Counted from the first letter of the stretch, positions 18,801-26,581 are shown. The stretch is DNA of 64,000 nt from Mediterranea sp. An20 (GCF_002160055.1 NZ_NFJV01000019.1:1-64000), one strand, 5' to 3'. Program-made: numbers and translations. Notes: a model not told the origin generated them from the letters alone.

Positions 18801-19007
18801 TTGCAGGTGGGTTACACACTGCCTAAGAAGTGGATGGACAGAATCGGTGTGGAATCGCTCCGCGTTTACTTCTCGGCCGATAACGTATTTACTGTCAGCA
18901 GTATCAGCGGCGTGTACGATCCTGAATTGCTGGGAGGCGACTGGGGTTCCGGTAAGCTTTATCCGCTGCAGCGCACATGGTCGCTCGGTCTGAATCTTAA
19001 TTTCTAA
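15813..19007 (+). CDS. SusC-like TonB-dependent outer-membrane transporter (locus 2)
   Basis: 1064 residues from the ATG at 15813. It has a signal peptide (MLKHYRPIAALLIGSFLF, cleavage after about residue 25), a carboxypeptidase-regulatory-like domain (GTVLDETGMGIIGASVVIKD), TonB-box/plug motif DEVVVVGYGTQKKVNVTG, plug residues VSVLKDASSASIYGARA, and a beta barrel ending TWSLGLNLNF. It imports a nutrient through the outer membrane with its SusD partner, which starts 12 bp downstream. The two SusC proteins of this window belong to different subfamilies and are not simple duplicates. There is no enzyme or regulator gene in the locus, so the substrate is unknown. Confidence 0.95.
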   Translation: MLKHYRPIAALLIGSFLFSGTVYATTNEEHGVRSVQQEGACTGTVLDETGMGIIGASVVIKDNRTVGSVTDLDGKFRIPSAKRGDVLVITYIGYKPVEVTWNGTPLNITLMEDTELLDEVVVVGYGTQKKVNVTGAVSMVDDKVFESRPVQNVAQALQGQIPGLTMSVGNSGGTLDSELNFSIRGSGTIGTGSSGSPLVLIDGIEGNMNTVNPNDIASVSVLKDASSASIYGARAAFGVILITTKNGQAGKTRVNYTGNVRFSTAIQVPEMMNSWDFANYFNTAATNDGSAPVFNEEALNNIKTYLEGGFTDPTTPEYYGTSINPQNNRYRNYDGAFANTDWFQEFYRKNAPAHEHNLSISGGSEKMTYMLSGNFLNQLGLLRHGEDKFNRYTLNGKFNIKITDWLSVNYTTKWTREDYDRPTYLTALFYHNIARRWPTCFVRDPHGHWAPDMEIIQLEEGGKQNDQKNWVTNQLQVVLEPIKDWHINLEGSMRQYHRAYGWAVLPIYGYDANNQPYLLSWNGGAAGYSEAQEVREAEDYFSTNLYTDYSKTINGHYFKVLAGFNAELYRGNNLSGFGTDLITASVPQLSTTQDNQKTSNGANELAMAGFFGRINYNWNERYILEANLRYDGSSRFIGDKRWGLFPSFSAGWNVAREEFFEPLAPWINTLKLRGSWGQLGNNELDSYYPFYQSMPTGVNSTSWLINGQKLNAASLPGIVNSLFTWETIESWDIGFDWGAFNNRFTGSFSYYNRWTKDMVAAAPPLPGILGASSPKMNNADLKSYGWEIELSWRDRIADFNYGVRFVLDDNQQKITKYYNPTGDLNSYYVGRMIGEIWGYTTVGIAQSQEEMDAHLANNRPNWGTSWQAGDVMYKDLNGDGVVNGGSQTLSNHGDLSIIGNNTPRYKFGLTLDGAWKGLDFSLFFQGVMKRDYWLGDVYFWGAQGGMWQSAGFVEHLDYWSEDNRDAYYPRPYFGTNKNQQTQTRYLQNAAYLRLKNLQVGYTLPKKWMDRIGVESLRVYFSADNVFTVSSISGVYDPELLGGDWGSGKLYPLQRTWSLGLNLNF

Positions 19008-19019
19008 ACAGCTACAATT

Positions 19020-21050
19020 ATGAAACTGAATATAATAAAACATATCTCTCTCTATTCGCTCATCTGCTTGAGCGGAACAGCGTTGACTTCCTGCGAGGAC
19101 TTCCTGGATCGTCAGCCTATTACCAGCGTGACGCCCGAATCCTACTTTACTACGGCCAGTCAGGTGGGGGCTTATCTGAACAACTACTACAATGGTTATC
19201 TGATAAATTCTCAGGGACAGTCCCTGTTCCACCCCCAAAGCTGGAACTCCGGCTTGGCCAACAACGACCAGTACACCGATAATCTTGTGGAAGGCGAAGT
19301 GGCCAATGGCAGCAATCTGGCGTATTTTGCCAAACAATGGGAGTCGTCGGCAGGGCAGAATCTGGTATCGGACTATGGACGTATCCGTGTGTGGAATTAC
19401 CTGATTAATACCGTAGAGCCCAAAGAGGCTTCGATACAGAACGATGACAATAACCTGTCGCATTACATCGGCGAGGCATATTTCTTCCGCGCTCTGGCTT
19501 ACTACAATGCTCTGGTGAAATTCGGAGATCTGCCCATCATCACCGAGGTGTTGCCCAACGAAGAAGGATACCTGCAGGAGAAATCCGTGCGTGCTCCGCG
19601 TAACGAGGTGGCCCGCTTCATCCTTTCTGATCTCGACAAGGCAATTGCCCGCTTGAACGATGTGGGATTCCTGAACAACCAGCGCATCAACAAACAGACG
19701 GCGCAATTGTATAAGTCCAGGGTGGCTTTGTTTGAAGCAACCTTCGAGAAATATCATCAAGGCACTGGTCGTGTACCGGGCGACTCCAACTGGCCGGGTG
19801 GCACATTCAGCGGTAACATACAAGAAGAAATTAACTTCTTCCTCGATCAAGCCATGGAGGCAGCCAGTGCTGTGGCAGATTATCCCGGCTTGACCCTGAC
19901 TGAAAACAGCCACGTCATCAATCCTGCCTACGGAGAGATATACGGCTGGAACCCCTATTTCGAGATGTTCAGCCAGACTTCGCTGGGAAGCGTGCCCGAG
20001 GTTTTGCTGTGGAAAGAATACAACAAGGCTCTGAGCATCAGCCACGATGCCCCCAACCGTCTGAAGGTGGGCGACAACGACGGACTGACACGCAGCTTCA
20101 TTACATCGTTTCTGATGCAGGATGGTCTGCCTTTCTACGCCAGCCCCAACTATCAGGGTGACGCGACGCTGGACCAGGAGTTTGCCAACCGCGACGAGCG
20201 ACTGCAACTCTTTGTGTGGGCTGAAAGCACTGTGCAGAAGTCCGATCCGTCCGAGCAGGGTATTGCCGATGCCGGCGAGGTGAAGCTTTTTGAAAAGCCG
20301 CTTATCACCAACAGCGCTACGCAGAACATGGACCGTACCGGCTATCGTCAGCGCAAGCATTATACCTATGACTATTCGCAATCTGTGGGCGATGAACTGT
20401 TGGGAGTTAATGCCTGCCCCATCTTCAGAGTGGCCGAAGCATACGTCAACTACATCGAGGCCTGCTACGAGCGTACGGGACAGATTAATTCGAAAGCTGA
20501 CCAATATTGGAGGGCTCTTCGCCGCCGTGCCGGTGTGGACGAAGACTATAATAAGACTATCGCCGCTACCGACATCAACCGCGAACTGGAACTGCAAGAC
20601 TTGAGCGCTTGGTCGGGTAACGGTCCGGTAGATGCCACGCTCTTCAATATTCGCCGTGAACGCCGCTGTGAATTTATTGGTGAAGGCATGCGCTGGGACG
20701 ACCTGAAACGCTGGCGTTCGTGGGACAGACTGTTTACTCATCCCTATATACCTGAAGGTTTCAATCTCTGGGATCAGGCATATCAGAACTATACGGCAGA
20801 GACAGCCGGCGAGGGTAATGGAGAATTGGTGGCCGATGGATCGACCAACGCCAATGCATCGCCCGAATCGGTCAGCAAGTATTTGCGCCCTTACCAGCGT
20901 ACGCAGACCAACAACGACTTGTATAACGGATATACTTGGATGAAGGCTTACTACCTGTCACCCATCGGTATACAGGAGTTGACCCTCGCTCCGCAGATGT
21001 ACCAGAACCCTTATTGGGATTCTGAGGATGCAGGATTGGCACTGGAATAA
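19020..21050 (+). CDS. RagB/SusD-family nutrient-uptake lipoprotein (locus 2)
   Basis: 676 residues, longer than the usual 500-600. The lipoprotein signal ends ALTSC (Cys25) followed by EDFLDRQ. Family motifs include YIGEAYFFRALAYYNALVKFGD, split here into an EAYFFRALAYYNALVKF helix, and the C-terminal block RRERRCEFIGEGMRWDDLKR. It caps the SusC barrel at the cell surface. The genes are 12 bp apart, and transcription ends at the terminator at 21096. The extra length is mostly in the loops after residue 240 and near the C-terminus, consistent with a large-ligand subfamily, but this is inference. Confidence 0.95.
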   Translation: MKLNIIKHISLYSLICLSGTALTSCEDFLDRQPITSVTPESYFTTASQVGAYLNNYYNGYLINSQGQSLFHPQSWNSGLANNDQYTDNLVEGEVANGSNLAYFAKQWESSAGQNLVSDYGRIRVWNYLINTVEPKEASIQNDDNNLSHYIGEAYFFRALAYYNALVKFGDLPIITEVLPNEEGYLQEKSVRAPRNEVARFILSDLDKAIARLNDVGFLNNQRINKQTAQLYKSRVALFEATFEKYHQGTGRVPGDSNWPGGTFSGNIQEEINFFLDQAMEAASAVADYPGLTLTENSHVINPAYGEIYGWNPYFEMFSQTSLGSVPEVLLWKEYNKALSISHDAPNRLKVGDNDGLTRSFITSFLMQDGLPFYASPNYQGDATLDQEFANRDERLQLFVWAESTVQKSDPSEQGIADAGEVKLFEKPLITNSATQNMDRTGYRQRKHYTYDYSQSVGDELLGVNACPIFRVAEAYVNYIEACYERTGQINSKADQYWRALRRRAGVDEDYNKTIAATDINRELELQDLSAWSGNGPVDATLFNIRRERRCEFIGEGMRWDDLKRWRSWDRLFTHPYIPEGFNLWDQAYQNYTAETAGEGNGELVADGSTNANASPESVSKYLRPYQRTQTNNDLYNGYTWMKAYYLSPIGIQELTLAPQMYQNPYWDSEDAGLALE

Positions 21051-21095
21051 CAAGAGTAGCTTTATAATAGATTTTTGACTTTTAGCTATTAAACG

Positions 21096-21133
21096 GTCTC
21101 TTCCCGCCGTGAGGCGTGAAGGGACTTTTTTTT
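21096..21133 (+). terminator. intrinsic terminator of SusC/SusD locus 2
   Basis: GTCTCTTC (21096-21103) pairs with GAAGGGAC (21118-21125) through one G-T pair, with an inner CGCC/GGCG stem, followed by a run of eight T residues. Confidence 0.8.
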
Positions 21134-21445
21134 CTTTCATCCCGTCATATTGTGGTTATCAACAGAACTTGGAGTATTCTCTCTATCATTGTCTCTGCTC
21201 AAAACATTCTGGGAGAACAGGCTCATATAGTTTGAACGAAGTGAAAGATATTCTGCATGCGGCATCTTCAGAACATCGTTCACTTCGTTCAATATGTAAT
21301 AGTATGTCGGTTATCAGGAATATTTGAAGTCTTGCGAGGATTCTTGCTATCGGTCTTCCCATCAGTAAGCCTCTCGCAGATAACCGTTATGATCTCAAGC
21401 GTTCCGCTTGGCAGGGTTGGAATACTACAAAATCCCCGCTTAGGG
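21134..21445. other. non-coding region with a 14-bp inverted repeat
   Basis: A perfect inverted repeat TTGAACGAAGTGAA (21232-21245) and TTCACTTCGTTCAA (21279-21292) encloses 33 nt. The remainder, up to the tatA stop codon, has open frames on the minus strand without family resemblance. It may be a relic of a mobile element or a structured transcript; I cannot decide between these. Confidence 0.5.
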
Positions 21446-21634
21446 TTATTGCTCCGGTTTATTGTCCTGGGCATTGACATTGAGGTCGTTCTCGATGCCC
21501 TTTACGCCTTCTTTAAAACTGCGTACTCCTTTACCCAAGCCTTTCATCAGTTCGGGGATTTTTTTTCCGCCGAAAAACAGCAGGAGTATCAGTACGATGA
21601 AAATAATTTCTTGTGTTCCAATTCCAAACATCAT
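21446..21634 (-). CDS. tatA: Sec-independent protein translocase subunit TatA/E
   Basis: 62 residues: a short N-terminus, one transmembrane helix (EIIFIVLILLLFFGG) and an amphipathic helix (KKIPELMKGLGKGVRSFKEG) with a polar tail, the classic TatA layout. TatA oligomers form the pore for folded proteins with twin-arginine signals. The start codon overlaps the stop of the upstream membrane-protein gene (TAATG), so the two are translationally coupled. TatC, usually next to TatA in Bacteroides, is not in this window. A second ATG three bases downstream is an equally possible start. Confidence 0.92.
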   Translation of the reverse strand: MMFGIGTQEIIFIVLILLLFFGGKKIPELMKGLGKGVRSFKEGVKGIENDLNVNAQDNKPEQ

Positions 21635-22143
21635 TATTTACGTATTAAGTATTTGACAAACAGATAACCGCCGAAGATTTGCAGCAGCATGCCCGGTATG
21701 CCAATCCGGAAGTCCTGAATGGCATCATAGAAGTTGCCCTTCATTATCCATTCGCCGAGTGTGCCGGTCAACTGATAGAATAATACGACTGTCAGCATAA
21801 TCGCCAGAGACACTTTCTGGAGTCTGTGAGCCGCATATCCGGCTGCTATGGCCAGTAATACGGATTTAAGAAGTATGCCGGGGAGCGAGGCCGTTGCCGG
21901 CATTCCGAATGCCAGGGAATTGACCACCGGTGAAGCGACCGCTGTCAGAAGTCCTACCTTCCAGCCGTATTTGTAGGCACCGACAAGGGTGAAGAAATAG
22001 ATGGGTAACCAGGTTGTTCCACCCTGAGGCACAAGGTGAAAAAGTTGCGGCAAAGCGATGTTGCCGATAACGAATAATGCAGCAGCCAGCCAAGTCCTGG
22101 CTTCGGCATAGCTTAGTTCATAAAGTCTTACGGTTGTTTGCAT
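21634..22143 (-). CDS. ECF-transporter S-component-like membrane protein
   Basis: 169 residues with about five to six transmembrane segments and the look of ECF-type substrate-binding (S) components: WLPIYFFTLVGAYKYGWKVG, VNSLAFGMPATASLPGI and the C-terminal FGGYLFVKYLIRK. Such proteins bind a vitamin or precursor in the membrane and use a shared energising module encoded elsewhere. No biotin, thiamine or cobalamin gene is adjacent and no riboswitch was seen upstream, so the ligand is unknown. It overlaps tatA by one base. A minus-strand -7 element (TACCTTTG at 22179-22186) lies just upstream. Confidence 0.75.
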   Translation of the reverse strand: MQTTVRLYELSYAEARTWLAAALFVIGNIALPQLFHLVPQGGTTWLPIYFFTLVGAYKYGWKVGLLTAVASPVVNSLAFGMPATASLPGILLKSVLLAIAAGYAAHRLQKVSLAIMLTVVLFYQLTGTLGEWIMKGNFYDAIQDFRIGIPGMLLQIFGGYLFVKYLIRK

Positions 22144-22178
22144 AGTGCATTCTTTTTTAGGGTTTTGTTATTTCATGG

Positions 22179-22186
22179 CAAAGGTA
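22179..22186 (-). promoter_or_regulatory. -7 element upstream of the S-component/tatA pair
   Basis: TACCTTTG on the minus strand, about 36 bp before the ATG at 22143. No good -33 TTTG was found at the usual distance. Confidence 0.4.
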
Positions 22187-22294
22187 AGGCTTCAGATGCC
22201 GTGAAGATATATCAAGATTACAGAGAGTTGTACCAGTTTTACAGAAAATGCTCCTTGTTTCTTCGGGATAGCCTCTGGATGTCATACCTTTGTC

Positions 22295-22681
22295 TCACAC
22301 CGTTATCTCCACATAGTTGCCCTCCGGGTCGGCAACGGCACTTTCATAATATCCGTCGCCAGTGGTCCGAGGCTCGCTCAAGATGGTATAACCGTCTTCC
22401 CTCAAGCGGCTGGTAAGTGCATCGACCGTTTCCCGGTTTCCTGTCGCGATGGAGAAGTGTGCCAGCCCTTTCAGGTTTCCTCTGCTTGCCGGAGCTTCCA
22501 TATCAGGGATGTGCATCAGTTCAATGCGTGTTCCCCCTTCTTCGAAAGACAGGAAATAAGAGGTGAAGTTTTTAGTCGGGTTGGTATATTTATCCCCACA
22601 GTGTAAATTGAAATACTTCATATAAAACGCACGAAGCAGTTCTATGTCGTCTGCCCAAATGGCTAAGTGTTCTATCTTCAT
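22295..22681 (-). CDS. VOC-superfamily (glyoxalase/bleomycin-resistance-type) protein
   Basis: 128 residues with two beta-alpha-beta-beta-beta modules: MKIEHLAIWADDIELLRAFY, a central TRIELMHIPD, a second module GLAHFSIATGNRETVDAL, and the C-terminal metal-site strand DPEGNYVEITV. Candidate metal ligands are His5, Glu of RIELM, His of LAHFSI and Glu of YVEITV, as in glyoxalase I. VOC proteins include isomerases, dioxygenases and drug-binding proteins, so the reaction is not predictable. It follows the DUF1349 gene by 11 bp and is probably cotranscribed with it. Confidence 0.88.
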   Translation of the reverse strand: MKIEHLAIWADDIELLRAFYMKYFNLHCGDKYTNPTKNFTSYFLSFEEGGTRIELMHIPDMEAPASRGNLKGLAHFSIATGNRETVDALTSRLREDGYTILSEPRTTGDGYYESAVADPEGNYVEITV

Positions 22682-22692
22682 AACTTTTGTTT

Positions 22693-23376
22693 TCAGTTTT
22701 TCTTCTCATTGTTTTTCTCCAGCCACTGTACCCGGCGCAGGTCAGGCAGATGCTTGATGGAAAAATTATCAAACCGTGCTTTGAAGCCATTTCCGTCAGG
22801 GCAGGCTCCCATGATGCCTACCATGACCGGACAGTTGTCTTGCAGCCAGGCATTGCGCATCATGGTGTATTCCTTGTCGTCGAAGGAATAAAATATCTCT
22901 ACGGCATCCAGTCGGCGCACGGCCTTTATCCATACGAACGGTACGGGTTTGTTCAGAGGGATGATGCTCCAGTCGCTTGTATGGTGGGTGACAACGGTAC
23001 TGAGGTTGTATTTGCCATCCACAAACTCGATACCGGCTTTGATGTAATTCTCGTGGTCGATGCGCAACATCAGCCCCGACTGGTCGAAACGTGTCCGGTA
23101 GTCGCCCGAAATCTTCACTTTTACTTCAAACTCTCCTCCACGCAGGGTATACAGGAAGGGGGCATCGTCCACGGTAAAACCATAGTGGGATATGCGCCAA
23201 TAATCGGTCTGGGGCGTAACGTCCATGATGAGTGTATTGCCGTCGATTTCCCACTGTGCGGGTTCGTTGAACCATTGCATTTTCTCCAATGACTGCGCCA
23301 TGCCGGTGAGTGAAGCCGTGGCCATCAGTCCGCTGAATGCCAGCTTTTTCAATTCTTTCATGTCCATAATAACCAT
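22693..23376 (-). CDS. DUF1349 (concanavalin A-like) secreted protein
   Basis: 227 residues: a cleavable signal peptide (KKLAFSGLMATASLTGMAQ) then a DUF1349 beta-sandwich like Bacillus YesU (QWFNEPAQWEIDGNTLIM, TDYWRISHYGF, DQSGLMLRIDHENYIKAGIE, VGIMGACPDGNGFKARFDNF). These lectin-like folds may bind carbohydrates; no catalysis is proven for the family. In-frame ATGs occur at 23376, 23367 and 23361; the promoter at 23395-23402 allows any of them. It is divergent from a LuxR-type gene and precedes the VOC gene. Confidence 0.85.
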   Translation of the reverse strand: MVIMDMKELKKLAFSGLMATASLTGMAQSLEKMQWFNEPAQWEIDGNTLIMDVTPQTDYWRISHYGFTVDDAPFLYTLRGGEFEVKVKISGDYRTRFDQSGLMLRIDHENYIKAGIEFVDGKYNLSTVVTHHTSDWSIIPLNKPVPFVWIKAVRRLDAVEIFYSFDDKEYTMMRNAWLQDNCPVMVGIMGACPDGNGFKARFDNFSIKHLPDLRRVQWLEKNNEKKN

Positions 23377-23385
23377 TCTTTTTGT

Positions 23386-23403
23386 TTACCTTTGCAAAGG
23401 TAA
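23386..23403. promoter_or_regulatory. 18-bp palindrome with back-to-back -7 elements
   Basis: TTACCTTTGCAAAGGTAA is a perfect palindrome. It contains TACCTTTG on the plus strand (23387-23394) and TACCTTTG on the minus strand (23395-23402), so each half is a Bacteroides -7 element. It lies between the divergent DUF1349 and LuxR-type genes. It may also be a regulator binding site; both roles are inferred. Confidence 0.55.
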
Positions 23404-23455
23404 CGCCTTATGGCGGCTTGCACAATGACTATAAATAACCATTTTGTCAACTGAT

Positions 23456-24211
23456 ATGAAGACGATAAACAGGTTGAACAGGGAATTTTTCTCGCAGGAT
23501 TTCTCCGAAGAAGAACCGTATGCCGAATGGCTGGAGCGATATAAAACCATAGCCTGCAACTATGCACGGATGGAAAATGCCATTGCCGTATTGAGCGATA
23601 TGCGGGACAATGCCAGCTTCGTTTACTATGGAGGGTTTTCGCAAATGCTGGGGATGGGCAGAAACAGCAAGGAGGGCAGGCTTCCTTCCATCTGGGAAGA
23701 AGAAATCTTCCGGCTCATTCATCCGGATGATTTGTCGGGCAAGCACTTGCAGGAACTCCGCTTCTTTCATTTCATGAAACGCCGGCCTAAAAAAGAACGC
23801 TCCGATTATTACCTGGCAAGCCGGCTCCGTATGAAGAATGCCACCGGCGACTATGTGCCAGTATTGCACCGGATGTTTTATATTCCGGGACCTTGTGACG
23901 ATACCTTGCGGTTGGCATTGTGTCTTTACGGTCCTCTGCTGCTGGACATTCCCGGCCAATGTGTGATTATTCATTCCGTCAGCGGACGTATCGTAGAAAT
24001 GGGGAAACAGGACAACACCCGCATTCTGTCCGTCAGGGAGAGGCAAGTATTAGACCTTATAGACAAGGGGTTGACCAGCAAAGGCATAGCCGAAACGCTT
24101 TCAATCAGAATTCATACTGTCAACCGGCACAGGCAGGAAATCTTAGGCAAGCTGCAGGTCAGGAATGCCATTGCAGCTTGCCGGGTGGCAAAGGAATTGG
24201 AACTAATCTGA
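23456..24211 (+). CDS. LuxR-family transcriptional regulator with PAS-like sensor
   Basis: 251 residues from the ATG at 23456 (an upstream TTG at 23444 is in frame but less likely). The first 180 residues resemble a PAS-type sensor found in Bacteroides LuxR proteins (DNASFVYYGGFSQMLGMG, IWEEEIFRLIHPDDL, RMFYIPGPCDDTLRLALCLY). The last 60 residues are a LuxR helix-turn-helix (LSVRERQVLDLIDKGLTSKG, HTVNRHRQEILGKL). It is divergent from the DUF1349/VOC operon and may control it. The ligand is unknown. Confidence 0.88.
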   Translation: MKTINRLNREFFSQDFSEEEPYAEWLERYKTIACNYARMENAIAVLSDMRDNASFVYYGGFSQMLGMGRNSKEGRLPSIWEEEIFRLIHPDDLSGKHLQELRFFHFMKRRPKKERSDYYLASRLRMKNATGDYVPVLHRMFYIPGPCDDTLRLALCLYGPLLLDIPGQCVIIHSVSGRIVEMGKQDNTRILSVRERQVLDLIDKGLTSKGIAETLSIRIHTVNRHRQEILGKLQVRNAIAACRVAKELELI

Positions 24212-24389
24212 TTCGCCAATCCTTTCCGGCTTATAATTAACGGGGTGCGTACCGTTGTTGCAGCGCGTAATCCTTATCTTCTCGTCGGGTGTATAAAGAA
24301 GAGCCAAGGTCCCCTTGGGTGACTGACGAATATCTTGCTTTATATCATGTTGATAATCAGTATGCTGTTTCATATATATAACGCCCCTG

Positions 24390-24455
24390 CTGCTTATAGC
24401 CGGGAAGCTGGCTGCTTATTGCTTGGCAGTTTCCTGCTAAGGGGTTGTCAGAGAA
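24390..24455. repeat. 22-bp tandem array (3 units)
   Basis: Contiguous units start at 24390, 24412 and 24434, each beginning CTGCT (CTGCTTATAGCCGGGAAG, CTGCTTATTGCTTGGCAG, CTGCTAAGGGGTTGTCAG). Confidence 0.75.
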
Positions 24456-24528
24456 GCCGTCTGTCAATGAACCGCGTTCTGGTTCCAAGCACGCTACGTG
24501 CCTTCGGGCAACAAATTGTGACAGAAGG

Positions 24529-24559
24529 CTTGCTTTATGGAAATAATGTCTTAATTTTG
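24529..24559 (+). promoter_or_regulatory. Bacteroides-type promoter of the PH-domain gene pair
   Basis: CTTG at 24529-24532, 19 bp, then TAATTTTG at 24552-24559; the ATG follows at 24580. Confidence 0.6.
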
Positions 24560-24579
24560 TAGTTAAAAAAGGAAGTAAT

Positions 24580-25095
24580 ATGACAAACAGACAATTGGCT
24601 CTGGAAAATATAGACAGAATAGACCATCTGGTTTATACTCCTCTTGAGAGGCGATACCTCCGAGTCCGGCTGGTCGGGACGGTGCTGACTTATGTCGGAC
24701 TGATGGTTCTGCCGTTTTTGATTTTTCTGGCAGATGATTTCAAAGGACAGGATATGCTTGTGATTTGTGCCGAGTCCTTGCTGGCGATAGCGGCTTTCGT
24801 CAACCTGCTGCTTCTGCCCAAAGCCTGTACGTACAAGGGCTTTGCCATCCGCGAGCATGACATCACCTACCGTAGCGGGATTATCTTCCCATCCGTCACT
24901 ACGGTTCCTTTCTGCAAAATCCAGCAGGTAAGTATCCGGCAGAATCCTGTCTCACGCCTCTTCGGACTTTATTCGGTGGCTGTCGTGAACGGTGCGCAGC
25001 TGATGACGGAGACTGCCATTCCCGGACTGACCCGGGAAAGGGCAGAAGAGATAAAAGCGTTTTTAATCGAGAGAGTGGGAAATGAAAGCAAGTGA
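24580..25095 (+). CDS. bacterial PH-domain membrane protein (YdbS-like)
   Basis: 171 residues. Two hydrophobic helices (VGTVLTYVGLMVLPFLIFL and a second near 60-85) are followed by a bacterial pleckstrin-homology (bPH2, formerly DUF304) domain (GFAIREHDITYRSGIIFPS, VPFCKIQQVSIRQNPVSRLFGL, PGLTRERAEEIKAFL). In Bacillus the YdbS/YdbT pair helps resist membrane-active bacteriocins, and a membrane-protective role is plausible here. It overlaps the next PH gene by 14 bp, so the two are surely coexpressed and probably form a complex. Confidence 0.85.
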   Translation: MTNRQLALENIDRIDHLVYTPLERRYLRVRLVGTVLTYVGLMVLPFLIFLADDFKGQDMLVICAESLLAIAAFVNLLLLPKACTYKGFAIREHDITYRSGIIFPSVTTVPFCKIQQVSIRQNPVSRLFGLYSVAVVNGAQLMTETAIPGLTRERAEEIKAFLIERVGNESK

Positions 25096-26578
25096 TTTTT
25101 CACAACCCCGGCGAATGAGCGGGAGTGCTTATGTCGTGCTTCTGGTCAAGGCTTTGCGACAGTATGCGAGTATTTTTCTTATCATCATCCTTATCAATGC
25201 TTTCAAAACTGACGGGCAGCGTCCGCTTCTGGAGACGGTGGGCATCATAGCTGCCTTGGTCGGCTGCTATCTGGGGCTGGCGGCGGTCACGGCCTTTGTC
25301 GGTTATTATTTCAGGAAATATTATATGGAGGACGGCAAGCTGATATTTATCCACGGGCTGTTCAGCAAGGAGACGACCAGCATACCGTTGGACAGGGTGC
25401 AATCTTTGCGCACCAGGCAGGGATTTGTCTACCGCCTGCTGGACATGCGGGGAGTCTTGTTTGATACGCTTGCCTCCCAATCTGCGGAAATAGAACTGAT
25501 TCTGGACGAAAGCGACTGGAACGCCCTGCTGAGCCGGGTGGAGACCCAGGAACGGACACAGGAGAATAAAGGGCCGGAAGTGGAAGCGGACGGCGAACCA
25601 GGTACAAGATTGATTTTCAGCAACTGGAATCTGATAAAGGGTGCACTCTGCCAGAACCATCTTCAAGGCATGGCCGTGCTCTTTGCTGCATTGGCTGCGT
25701 TTTACAATACAGTGACTACCGTAGACGACCGTGCCGTGGACCATGTCATCGACTATGTGGATGCTCACGCAGGTTCGCTGTCGTTCCAGCCATCCGTCTG
25801 GCTCGCTGTCGCGGCAGTCCTTTATCTGGTCATACTGCTGCTGTGGATAGGCAAGGTATTTTTGCGCTATTCCAACATGGAAGTGAGGATGGCAAGCGGC
25901 CAACTGCTTTTCGAGAGCAGACTCATTGCCCGCAACAGCAACCGCTTCCGGCATGATAAGGTCTGTACGGTCTATGTGAAACGGAATTTTCTGGAAAAAC
26001 GACTGCATGGGAGCACCATCGTGCTGAAGCAGGCACTCAATGCCACCGATGAGAAAGTGGGGGCGGACGTGAGAATATATGGTTCGGATGCAGCAGCCGA
26101 CTTCCTGGGTTGGTGGCTGGGAAAGGACTATGGGGATTCTCCAGAGATTATCTCTGCCCGTTCCGGCTACGGCCTGATGGGTCATGTCGTGTGGTTGGAC
26201 CTGCTGATTTCCCTTGTTGCCACGGTCGTACTGCTTTGCTCCGGTCTGTGGGTATGGATTACACTGCCGGCAGCCTGGCTGCTGGTATCGCTGGTCAAGG
26301 GTCTCCTTGCCGTCCGTCGCGGTTGTCTGATACTGAAAGAAGATTATCTGGAGATATGTGCCGGCAGGTTTGCGGACATCCACAACTACGTCAAATACAG
26401 CAACGTCGAGGTAGTCCGCCTGGTATCCACTCCTTTTACTCCGTACTTCCATCGCGTCAGGTTTACCCTTTCCACCAACGGAACGTCATTTACCATACGA
26501 AGTCTGAAGGAGCAAGAGGCAAAGAATATCTACGATTGGTTGCTTGTCAGGTGCGGTGCCGGTCGGGTGCAGGCATAA
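25082..26578 (+). CDS. bacterial PH-domain membrane protein (YdbT-like)
   Basis: 498 residues with three bPH2-like repeats (about 75-165, 255-335 and 415-490), each preceded by paired transmembrane helices. Repeat signatures are YYMEDGKLIFIHGLFSKETT with IPLDRVQSLRTRQGFVYRLL in the first and FTPYFHRVRFTLSTNGTSF in the last. This matches the YdbT architecture of multiple PH domains facing the cytoplasm or membrane surface. It starts inside the end of the smaller PH gene. No other gene is in the unit, which ends at a MITE-like repeat directly after the stop codon. Confidence 0.85.
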   Translation: MKASDFSQPRRMSGSAYVVLLVKALRQYASIFLIIILINAFKTDGQRPLLETVGIIAALVGCYLGLAAVTAFVGYYFRKYYMEDGKLIFIHGLFSKETTSIPLDRVQSLRTRQGFVYRLLDMRGVLFDTLASQSAEIELILDESDWNALLSRVETQERTQENKGPEVEADGEPGTRLIFSNWNLIKGALCQNHLQGMAVLFAALAAFYNTVTTVDDRAVDHVIDYVDAHAGSLSFQPSVWLAVAAVLYLVILLLWIGKVFLRYSNMEVRMASGQLLFESRLIARNSNRFRHDKVCTVYVKRNFLEKRLHGSTIVLKQALNATDEKVGADVRIYGSDAAADFLGWWLGKDYGDSPEIISARSGYGLMGHVVWLDLLISLVATVVLLCSGLWVWITLPAAWLLVSLVKGLLAVRRGCLILKEDYLEICAGRFADIHNYVKYSNVEVVRLVSTPFTPYFHRVRFTLSTNGTSFTIRSLKEQEAKNIYDWLLVRCGAGRVQA

Positions 26579-26581
26579 AAA

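Larger units (their letters stand above)
24212..24579. other. intergenic region between LuxR and PH-domain genes
   Basis: It contains the 22-bp array at 24390-24455 and the promoter at 24529-24559. No gene was found; a 75-codon frame across the array has no family resemblance. Confidence 0.6.

Noticed and set aside
18564..20741. 725-codon antisense frame across the second SusC/SusD genes
   Set aside because: It is opposite two well-supported genes, has no recognisable domain and is a by-product of codon usage.
21289..21480. 63-codon minus-strand frame before tatA's 3' end
   Set aside because: It overlaps the tatA coding end and has no family match; kept only as an unexplained intergenic region.
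22286..22293. plus-strand TACCTTTG as a promoter
   Set aside because: It points into the 3' end of the minus-strand VOC gene, with no plus-strand gene to serve.
24335..24562. 75-codon frame between the LuxR and PH genes
   Set aside because: It runs through a tandem array and the PH-gene promoter, and has no family resemblance.
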